From NCBI GenBank assembly GCA_030526885.1, contig JAUNBV010000006.1, forward strand, positions 8,537 through 23,970: 15,434 nt of DNA, in the 5' to 3' direction. The notes below the pieces were generated by a model. The model did not search any database and was not told where the DNA came from. It saw only the letters and a program-made list of their open reading frames with translations. Positions within the stretch are counted from its first letter, which is position 1. Every line of letters begins with the position of its first letter. Source of the DNA: Syntrophomonadaceae bacterium. GTDB taxonomy: Bacteria; Bacillota; Syntrophomonadia; Syntrophomonadales; Syntrophomonadaceae. A program made the position numbers and the translations under genes. Positions 1-5,330 of the stretch are shown piece by piece.

Positions 1-58
1 CGGCATATTTGTACCGGCACACATCGCGCGCCAACCGTGCCTTGCAGCGCAATTCTCC

Positions 59-88
59 TTGCCTCCCCCCGCGTCCGCCTGGTATAAT
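59..88 (+). promoter_or_regulatory. Putative sigma-70/sigma-A promoter for the ubiquitin-SLH surface gene
   Basis: TTGCCT at 59-64 and a perfect TATAAT at 83-88 are separated by 18 bp. Transcription would start near 95, giving a leader of about 200 nt before the start codon at 292. That is long enough to contain the hairpin at 166-210. The match is by eye only. Confidence 0.5.
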
Positions 89-165
89 ATTGCTATATAT
101 GAAGAAATAAGTCGAAAGGGGCTTGGTAAATGGAAATGCGCCCTTATAATCGGACGGACAGGGAT

Positions 166-210
166 AAGTGTGTTCTCTTTGCGCGCTCATAATGAATACA
201 CTTGTTTTTT
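166..210 (+). terminator. Terminator-like hairpin in the leader (possible attenuator)
   Basis: AAGTGTGTTC (166-175) pairs with GAATACACTT (194-203) as a 10-bp stem with one G-U pair and an 18-nt loop. A G and then six T residues (205-210) follow. It lies between the putative promoter at 59-88 and the start codon at 292. It could therefore attenuate expression of the surface gene, or end transcription entering from upstream. The loop is long and the stem AT-rich, so strength is uncertain. Confidence 0.35.
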
Positions 211-291
211 ATGCCGCTTTGCGCCCATGCCAAGCCGCGTTTTTGTATGCCATCGGATTCGTAATATTTTTTAAAATAGGGAGGCCATTTT

Positions 292-645
292 ATGAGGACA
301 CAAGGACGCACCATGATGAAAAGACTGCTCACAACACTCTTATGCCTCGGCCTGGCAATAGTATTGCTGCCGCCGCAAGCATTTGCTATGCAGATTTTTG
401 TGAAAACGCCGACCAGCAAGCATATCACGCTGGAGGTTGAGCCAACAGATAGAATTGAAGATATAAAGGCAAAGATACAGGATAAGGAAGGTATTCCACC
501 CGACCAACAGCGATTGATATTCGCCGGAAAACAGCTTGAGGACGGCAATACGCTTCAAGATTACAGCATTCAAAGGATTCCACACTTCATTTGGTGTTAC
601 GCCTCAGAGGCGATGGTGCAATCCAACTCGGCGCGAACAGCATAG
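292..645 (+). CDS. Exported ubiquitin-like protein, N-terminal part of a frameshifted SLH surface protein
   Basis: Start ATG at 292 is supported by GGGAGG at 279-284 (7-nt spacing). Residues 1-32 form a signal peptide: a basic n-region with KR at 10-11, a leucine-rich core, and an AFA cleavage motif at 30-32. Residue 33 is the Met1 of a ubiquitin domain. Residues 33-94 align without gaps to ubiquitin 1-62, with runs such as KAKIQDKEGIPPDQQRLIFA and GKQLEDG unchanged. After Gln62 (codon 571-573) the frame is lost and 23 unrelated residues run to a stop at 643-645. The -1 frame continues the ubiquitin fold as KDSTLHLVLRLRG and stays open to 3014. This is therefore almost certainly the front end of a single gene (292-3014) with one base missing, not a finished 117-residue protein. 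Ubiquitin is rare in bacteria; the known secreted homologue is that of Bacteroides fragilis. A role as a host-mimicking or adhesive domain is inference only. Confidence 0.85.
   Translation: MRTQGRTMMKRLLTTLLCLGLAIVLLPPQAFAMQIFVKTPTSKHITLEVEPTDRIEDIKAKIQDKEGIPPDQQRLIFAGKQLEDGNTLQDYSIQRIPHFIWCYASEAMVQSNSARTA
571..576 (+). other. Frameshift site inside the ubiquitin domain
   Basis: The sequence reads CAAAGG. One extra A (CAAAAGG) would give Gln-Lys-Asp and restore the ubiquitin sequence from residue 62 to 76, then keep frame through the whole downstream protein. The frame read after the site is open from 540, just after a TGA at 537-539. No classical bacterial -1 slippery heptamer (such as AAAAAAG) is present, so a true deletion or a sequencing/assembly error is more likely than programmed frameshifting. 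Confidence 0.85.
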
Positions 646-3014
646 TAGCAGGCGATACGGTTTATTTCGGCAGCTATCCGCAGTCGAGCGACAACAATGG
701 CGGCTACAATACCCACCCCGTTAAATGGCGGGTGCTTTCCACAACGCCCAACGGTACAGACCACGGAACCGCTTGGAGCGTGGGCAACGGCCTGCTTTTG
801 CTTTCCAACCAAAACCTCGATGTGAAGCCGTATCATGTGGATAATGAAGACATCACATGGGAGAAATGCACTCTGCGCTCCTGGCTGAACGGCTACGGCG
901 CAACCGCAAATTCCGGCGGTGCCGGCGGCGTGGATTACCGCGGCGAAAATAATAGCTTTATCAACGCCGCCTTCAACGCCAACGAGCGCGGGGCAATTTT
1001 GGAAACGACGCTGCAAAACGCCAAGAATCCGACTAATCATACACCGGGCGGAAAAGATACGGAGGATAAGATTTTTGCCCTTTCGGTAGCCGAAGCGCAG
1101 GATAGCGTCGGCTATTTTGACGACAACAGTGCCCGTATCGAAGCGAATACAGCCTATGCGCGGGCTCAAGGTGCATATGATAGCGACGATAACGGTGATT
1201 GGTGGCTCCGTTCTCCCGGCTTAAGTGGTAACGCGGCGGGTGTGGTCTACAATGGCTCCGTGAATGTGAGCGGCGCTACTGTGAACATCAGCAATGTAGC
1301 GGTGCGTCCCGCTTTTAACTTGGATTTGTCAAAAGTCCTCTTCATCTCCGCCGCCGAAGGCGGCAAAGCCGTTAGCGGTATGGATAGCGGGCTTGCGGCG
1401 GTTTCGCCCACTATATTCACGGAATGGAAGCTGACGCTTTTAGACAGCGGCCGCGATTTTGCCGCCGCGACAACGGCGTATGATAGCACGACACAGACTG
1501 TAACCGTGGCCTATTCCGGCGCAACGCCAAAAACGGGCACCGCGCCCAACGAGTATATTTCGGCTGTTATTGGGAACAGCAGCGGCAATACCGCCTACTA
1601 TAGGCGTATCGCGCAGCCCACAAGCACAGCCAGTACGATTGATGTTGACCTTTCCGGCATCGATATGACGAGTAAGACGCTGTATGTCTTTTCCGAGCAG
1701 TATAACGGCGACGCAAATGATAATACCAAGCTGACCAATTATGCCAGCGCGCTTGTGGAAATACCTGCGGATAGCATCAATGGCTACGCTGTAACAAACA
1801 CTTTGACAAACAGCATAACAAGCGACGGTCTCCCTTTTGCCAAGACCGCCGAAGCCTATACCGCCATCCTGACCGCCGGCACCGGCTATACGCTTCCCAC
1901 AGCGGTCACCGTCAAAGTGGGCGGTACGACGCTGACCGAGGGCGCGACAAGTGACTACACCTATACCGGCGGCATTTTGACTATTGGGGCGCCGAAAATT
2001 ACGGGCGATATTGAGATTATCGCGGCTGGCGTTGAGCCGGTTTACGCCATTGACGCCAGCCCGGCCACCATTACCTTTGACAGCAGGACCGTCGGCTACT
2101 CGACCGCCCCCGACGCGCAGGAGGTTACTATCACCAATACCGGCAATCAGAGTGTCACGGTCAATCTTCCCACCGGCACGAATTACACCATAACGCCAGG
2201 AAACGGATTTAGCAACAACGCCACCACCGCCACGCTGACGGCAAACGGCGGCACAGCGGCCTTTAGCGTGCAGCCCAAAACCGGGCTGGCAGCGGGGACG
2301 TATCGCGACACCCTCATCATCACCGCCATCAACAGCAGTAGCGCCACCGTCAGCGTGGCCTTTATCGTGAACCCGCATTCCGGCGGCGGCAGTTCCCGCA
2401 GGCCCGCGTCCCCGGCCACGGAGCCGGAGCCGGCAACGGATTCGGAAACCGCACCCGGCGCGGGCGATGGCTTTAGCGACGTGGCGCCCACGGATTGGTT
2501 CTACGAGGATGTGACGTTCTTGTATGAGCGGGGCCTGATGGTGGGCACGGGCGAAGATACTTTCGACCCCGGCGCTACCGCCACCCGAGCCATGCTGGTG
2601 ACCACGCTGTGGCGGCTGGAGGGCAACCCCGCCGCGACCGGCGGCGGCTTTAACGATGTGGAAAGCGGACGGTGGTACAGCGACGCCGTTATGTGGGCGG
2701 CGCAAACGGGCATCGCTGCGGGCTACGGCGACGGCAATTTCGGGGTGGGCGACCCCATCACGCGGGAGCAGTTGGCGGTATTTTTCTATAACTACGCGCA
2801 GTATAATGGGCTGGGCATGACGGCGACCGGCACCCTAGAGGCATTCACCGATGGGAATGATGTGTCCGACTGGGCCGCCGAGGCCATGGCCTGGGCAGTA
2901 GGAATAGGGCTGTTCGAGGGCTACGACGACGGCACCATAGCCCCGCAAGGCGAAGCCACCCGCGCCGAATTCGCCGCAGTGCTGCACCGCGCGGTGGACG
3001 CTCTGCGCCTGTAG
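591..3014 (+). CDS. C-terminal part of the surface protein: DUF6273-like, beta repeats, three SLH domains
   Basis: This is the -1 frame continuation of the gene starting at 292. It has no convincing start of its own: the TTG at 591 lies inside the ubiquitin tail and has only a poorly spaced AAAGGA upstream. The reading begins with LVLRLRGDG, the end of ubiquitin with Gly76 replaced by Asp. From about 655 to 1340 comes a domain resembling DUF6273 (YFGSYPQ, WRVLS, LRSWLNG, WWLRSPG, VRPAFNLD). About 1390-1780 is a beta-rich segment containing SEQYNGD. About 1780-2030 is another repeat-like module, and 2040-2375 resembles a choice-of-anchor-D/ASPM-like Ig fold. A Gly/Ser/Pro/Glu linker follows at 2376-2465. 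Three SLH domains lie at about 2470-2625, 2649-2810 and 2845-3005, each with an FxD opening and a TRA or TRE motif. SLH domains bind pyruvylated cell-wall polysaccharide, so the repaired protein would be displayed on the cell surface with ubiquitin at its N-terminus. No sortase motif or membrane anchor is seen. Domain names other than SLH are by recall of motifs. Confidence 0.85.
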   Translation: MVLRLRGDGAIQLGANSIVAGDTVYFGSYPQSSDNNGGYNTHPVKWRVLSTTPNGTDHGTAWSVGNGLLLLSNQNLDVKPYHVDNEDITWEKCTLRSWLNGYGATANSGGAGGVDYRGENNSFINAAFNANERGAILETTLQNAKNPTNHTPGGKDTEDKIFALSVAEAQDSVGYFDDNSARIEANTAYARAQGAYDSDDNGDWWLRSPGLSGNAAGVVYNGSVNVSGATVNISNVAVRPAFNLDLSKVLFISAAEGGKAVSGMDSGLAAVSPTIFTEWKLTLLDSGRDFAAATTAYDSTTQTVTVAYSGATPKTGTAPNEYISAVIGNSSGNTAYYRRIAQPTSTASTIDVDLSGIDMTSKTLYVFSEQYNGDANDNTKLTNYASALVEIPADSINGYAVTNTLTNSITSDGLPFAKTAEAYTAILTAGTGYTLPTAVTVKVGGTTLTEGATSDYTYTGGILTIGAPKITGDIEIIAAGVEPVYAIDASPATITFDSRTVGYSTAPDAQEVTITNTGNQSVTVNLPTGTNYTITPGNGFSNNATTATLTANGGTAAFSVQPKTGLAAGTYRDTLIITAINSSSATVSVAFIVNPHSGGGSSRRPASPATEPEPATDSETAPGAGDGFSDVAPTDWFYEDVTFLYERGLMVGTGEDTFDPGATATRAMLVTTLWRLEGNPAATGGGFNDVESGRWYSDAVMWAAQTGIAAGYGDGNFGVGDPITREQLAVFFYNYAQYNGLGMTATGTLEAFTDGNDVSDWAAEAMAWAVGIGLFEGYDDGTIAPQGEATRAEFAAVLHRAVDALRL

Positions 3015-3041
3015 CGTGGTAGCGGTTAGCAGGCGCGCGAT

Positions 3042-3066
3042 AAAAAAAGCTCATACCACAATGAGC
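3042..3066 (-). terminator. Rho-independent terminator for the minus-strand membrane protein/dNK operon
   Basis: GCTCAT (3049-3054) and ATGAGC (3061-3066) form a 6-bp stem with a 6-nt loop. Read on the minus strand, seven T residues (3048-3042) follow it directly. It lies 24 bp past the stop of the gene at 3090. The plus-strand surface gene ends at 3014 and has no T-tract on its side, so the hairpin serves mainly the minus strand. A second, overlapping GC stem (3065-3070 with 3081-3086) is also possible. Confidence 0.7.
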
Positions 3067-3089
3067 CGGGGCACGACTCGCCCGGCTGG

Positions 3090-3524
3090 CTACAGGGAAA
3101 ATGCCATGCAGCACAGTACCAGCAGGGCGTGGGCGAAATACAGCAGGGCGCAGAAGCGCTCCAGTTTCCAGTTGAGGAGCTCGACGATGGTGGTGCGGCC
3201 GCCAAAGAAGCGGCGGAAATGCGAGAAGGTGGTAATTAAATGATATACCTCCACCCCGACGAGGGCGGCGGATAGATACAAAATGGCCGGGTTACTCAGC
3301 ACCGAGAACACCAGCACAAAGTAGATGGCCACCAGAAACAGCGATACGATATAAAGCATCCACAGCGCGCTGCGGCTGGCCGGGCCGCGCGCCACCATCC
3401 ACTCCGCCAGCATCATCATCAGTTGTTTTTCAAAGTTTTGCGGCCGGGCCCGCAATATCTGCCAACAGTAGTAGCCATATCCCAGCATCAGCGCCGCCGC
3501 GAAACATGCCAACAGGAAGTTCAT
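3090..3524 (-). CDS. Hypothetical four-helix membrane protein
   Basis: The 144-residue product is strongly hydrophobic. It shows about four membrane-spanning stretches: residues 2-24, 54-76, 78-98 and roughly 120-143. Between helices 1 and 2 lies an amphipathic loop with several methionines (EKQLMMMLAEWMVARG). Between helices 3 and 4 is a basic segment (SHFRRFFGGR). I recognise no family and no catalytic motif. The start ATG (3522-3524) has GAGG at 3535-3538 upstream on the minus strand. It lies 38 bp downstream of the deoxynucleoside kinase gene on the same strand and is followed by a terminator, so the two are probably one transcript. A function tied to nucleoside uptake or the membrane would be a guess. 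Confidence 0.75.
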   Translation of the reverse strand: MNFLLACFAAALMLGYGYYCWQILRARPQNFEKQLMMMLAEWMVARGPASRSALWMLYIVSLFLVAIYFVLVFSVLSNPAILYLSAALVGVEVYHLITTFSHFRRFFGGRTTIVELLNWKLERFCALLYFAHALLVLCCMAFSL

Positions 3525-3562
3525 GCCTGGTCATCCTCATTCCCAAGGTATTGTCCGCCCGG

Positions 3563-4183
3563 CTAAGCCAGGGCCTTTTTAATCTCACCCATGATATATT
3601 CCCGATCCGCTAAACGATGCACGAAATCCAGCCCCGCCACATTCAGCCTCAGCACCTGGCCCTGCCGGTAGTGGCGGTAATTGTCTTCGTAAAACTGATT
3701 GAGCATATCCCAATATTCGCGCTCCACCGTCATCTCATCCTCTCGCCCGCGGCGATGGATGCGGCGCACCGCCTCGTCGGTGTCTACCTGCAAATAAACG
3801 ATCAGCTTCGGCGGCGCCACCTGCTGCAGCATGGCGGCCAGCAGATTGTTGTAAACCGCGTACTGCTCCGGCTTCAGGTATCCCTGCCGCAGATACATCT
3901 GCGCAAACACCGGGTCGGAGTAAATGGAGCGGTCCATCACCACATTGCCGATCTGCATGGCGTTCAGGTATTGCCGGAACCGGTTGGTGAGAAAATTGGT
4001 CTGCATGGTAAAGCACCATTTTTCCCGCTCGTTGAAAAACTTATGCAGCAACTGGTTTTCATCCTCAAACATTTCGCGGAACGGAGTCAGGTTCAACTCC
4101 TCGGCAATGATATTGACCAGACTGGATTTACCTACCCCGGTAACTCCGTCGACCACTATTTCTACCCGATTATCATTACTCAT
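3563..4183 (-). CDS. Deoxynucleoside kinase (deoxyadenosine/deoxyguanosine kinase family)
   Basis: The 206-residue protein fits the usual size of bacterial dAK/dGK/dCK-like kinases, which phosphorylate deoxynucleosides with ATP for the salvage pathway in the cytoplasm. The P-loop GVTGVGKSS is at residues 13-21. Glu37 is a candidate for the catalytic base. FTMQ with Gln61 matches the base-binding glutamine position. The DRS motif is at 84-86 (MDRSIYSD), YLQVD at 130-134, and the arginine-rich lid RRIHRRGREDE at 140-150. Substrate preference among dA, dG and dC cannot be read reliably. The ATG at 4181-4183 is preceded by GGGAGG on the minus strand with about 11-nt spacing. The gene heads a likely two-gene operon with the membrane protein downstream and is divergent from the PadR regulator. 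Confidence 0.92.
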   Translation of the reverse strand: MSNDNRVEIVVDGVTGVGKSSLVNIIAEELNLTPFREMFEDENQLLHKFFNEREKWCFTMQTNFLTNRFRQYLNAMQIGNVVMDRSIYSDPVFAQMYLRQGYLKPEQYAVYNNLLAAMLQQVAPPKLIVYLQVDTDEAVRRIHRRGREDEMTVEREYWDMLNQFYEDNYRHYRQGQVLRLNVAGLDFVHRLADREYIMGEIKKALA

Positions 4184-4275
4184 GCCCGCATTCGCCTCCC
4201 GCTGTTTTGGCTCCGGCCCGTCTCACCTCATTTCACCTTATTTCGCGACCCCGATACCTTCCTCCTGCAAGAAAC

Positions 4276-4281
4276 ATTATA
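4276..4281 (-). promoter_or_regulatory. Possible -10 element for the deoxynucleoside kinase operon
   Basis: TATAAT is read on the minus strand here, about 93 bp before the kinase start codon. A matching -35 at the right spacing is weak (TTTCAA at 4299-4304, 17-bp gap), so this is tentative. Confidence 0.35.
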
Positions 4282-4330
4282 TTTCCTGCCGTCAAGTCTT
4301 GAAATCGGCAAATGTTTGCGGTAAAGTATT

Positions 4331-4359
4331 CTGTAATATTACGCTTTGTAATATATAAC
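4331..4359 (+). promoter_or_regulatory. padR promoter overlapped by candidate operator palindromes
   Basis: CTGTAA (4331-4336) and TATAAC (4354-4359) are separated by 17 bp and can serve as -35 and -10. Lying over them are a perfect palindrome GTAATATTAC (4333-4342) and an imperfect one GTAATATATAAC (4348-4359). Their starts are 15 bp apart, so TGTAATAT occurs twice. PadR proteins usually repress their own promoters through dyad sites, so this is a natural candidate operator. It also sits upstream of the divergent kinase gene. Binding is inferred, not shown. Confidence 0.45.
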
Positions 4360-4410
4360 TCATTGTATAGACATATCTGCACAACGACGTAAACGAAGGG
4401 AGTAAACGAG

Positions 4411-4947
4411 ATGTCACTGGAATACACGCTGCTCGGGTTGCTGCGGCGTAAACCGCGCACCGGCTACGAACTATCCAAGATCGTGGCCCGTACCACCAAT
4501 TTCTACTGGACCGCCACCCGCACCCAGGTCTATCAATCGCTCAAGCGCATGGCCGACCGCGATTGGATCGAGATGGAGACTATTCCCCAGGTGGGCAAGC
4601 CCTCCCGGCAGGTATACCATCTGCAGCCCTCAGGCGATGAGGCTTTTCACCAGTGGCTGCGCCGCGATCCCGATAAACCGGTAATCAAGCAGCCGCTTTT
4701 GGTACAGCTGTATTTCATGGATTGCCTGGAAAAGGAAGAGGTGCTGGACAAGATTAACGCCGATATGCTGGTACATATCCAGCGGCTGAACGAATACCAC
4801 GAATACGAAAAAAATATCACCCGGAGCAAGCGCCCCTCCAAGGAGAAGCTGGCCGACTACCTGCCCCTGATGGCGGGGATTGACTTTGAGGAAATGCAGA
4901 TTAAATGGTGTGCCAAAGCCATTAAAATGGTAGAGGGCCTGGACTAG
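4411..4947 (+). CDS. PadR family transcriptional regulator
   Basis: This 178-residue protein has the PadR layout. An N-terminal winged helix-turn-helix (about residues 1-80) begins MSLEYTLLGLLRRKPRTGYE and continues through RTQVYQSLKRMADRDWIEME and GKPSRQVYHLQPSG, the typical wing. A helical C-terminal dimerisation region of the Vir_act_alpha_C type follows (about 95-178). Members sense small molecules or stress and mostly act as repressors. The ATG at 4411 has GGGAG about 8 nt upstream. It is followed after 55 bp by a small membrane-protein gene in the same direction, probably co-transcribed, and is divergent from the deoxynucleoside kinase operon. Targets are likely its own operon and perhaps the divergent genes; the ligand is unknown. 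Confidence 0.9.
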   Translation: MSLEYTLLGLLRRKPRTGYELSKIVARTTNFYWTATRTQVYQSLKRMADRDWIEMETIPQVGKPSRQVYHLQPSGDEAFHQWLRRDPDKPVIKQPLLVQLYFMDCLEKEEVLDKINADMLVHIQRLNEYHEYEKNITRSKRPSKEKLADYLPLMAGIDFEEMQIKWCAKAIKMVEGLD

Positions 4948-5002
4948 AAAAAAGGCTGCGCGCGCGGCCAACAGCCCGTAAATAATTAGGAGGCAGATCA
5001 AG

Positions 5003-5233
5003 ATGACCCGTAAACGTATTTTTGCCATATTACTCTTTGCCATCGGCGTCGGCTATCTCATCTTCGCCATCGCCACCGGATTCACCATCATCGACTTCGT
5101 CCTGTTCTTCCTGCTGCTGGTCAACGGAGCCGTGGTATGGATCGCCGACGTGTACAACAAACGCGCATTGGAGGAGGAAGAAGCGGAGCAAGCGGCCGCA
5201 GGGCCAGACGACGAACCAGACCCCACCACATAA
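5003..5233 (+). CDS. Small two-helix membrane protein, unknown function
   Basis: The 76-residue product begins with a basic MTRKR. It then has two hydrophobic segments (about 5-27 and 29-50) and an acidic, presumably cytoplasmic tail rich in Glu, Asp, Ala and Pro (EEEEAEQAAAGPDDEPDPTT). A clear AGGAGG at 4988-4993 lies 9 nt before the ATG, which supports expression despite the small size. It lies 55 bp downstream of padR, and strong hairpins follow at 5239-5307. Small membrane proteins next to PadR regulators are common, but I do not recognise this family. Confidence 0.75.
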   Translation: MTRKRIFAILLFAIGVGYLIFAIATGFTIIDFVLFFLLLVNGAVVWIADVYNKRALEEEEAEQAAAGPDDEPDPTT

Positions 5234-5238
5234 TAAAA

Positions 5239-5272
5239 TCGGTTGGCAACCGCGTTCACCGTTGCCAACCGA
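5239..5272. terminator. Bidirectional terminator hairpin between convergent genes
   Basis: TCGGTTGGCAAC (5239-5250) pairs perfectly with GTTGCCAACCGA (5261-5272), a 12-bp stem with a 10-nt loop. On the minus strand it is followed by TTTTATTA, suiting the VWA gene that ends at 5331. On the plus strand the T-tract is poor, but another hairpin with a T-run follows at 5288-5307. Confidence 0.8.
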
Positions 5273-5287
5273 GCTTTGTCACTTCTT

Positions 5288-5307
5288 CGCCGCCGGGGCG
5301 TTTTTTT
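5288..5307 (+). terminator. Second, plus-strand terminator after the small membrane protein
   Basis: CGCC (5288-5291) pairs with GGCG (5297-5300), and seven T residues (5301-5307) follow immediately. The stem is short but all GC. It probably backs up the stronger hairpin at 5239-5272. Confidence 0.5.
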
Positions 5308-5330
5308 GCGCCGCGGCCATCCGCCTGCGG

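Larger units (their letters stand above)
1..291. other. Leader/intergenic stretch, no gene seen
   Basis: No convincing coding region is present. Short open frames here have no ribosome binding site and no recognisable protein. The stretch holds a promoter-like pair near 59-88, a terminator-like hairpin at 166-210, and a second isolated TATAAT at 145-150 without a good -35 partner. The last bases carry the ribosome binding site GGGAGG at 279-284 for the gene starting at 292. From about 83 onwards it is visibly more AT-rich than most of the window. The first 58 bases could be the end of an upstream intergenic region, and I see nothing in them. Confidence 0.6.

Noticed and set aside
568..578. 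Programmed -1 ribosomal frameshifting as the explanation for the ubiquitin frame change
   Set aside because: No slippery heptamer fits the zero frame (ATT CAA AGG), and no stimulatory ribosome binding site or strong downstream stem was seen. A single missing A explains it more simply.
1440..2705. Long minus-strand open frame (421 codons) opposite the surface gene
   Set aside because: It is the antisense shadow of a GC-rich gene: arginine/glycine/alanine-rich, without a known domain, while the plus strand encodes clear SLH motifs.
4948..4975. Hairpin between padR and the small membrane protein gene
   Set aside because: A short GGCTG/CAGCC stem with no T-tract in the direction of transcription. 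The A-run before it would matter only for a minus-strand gene, and there is none.
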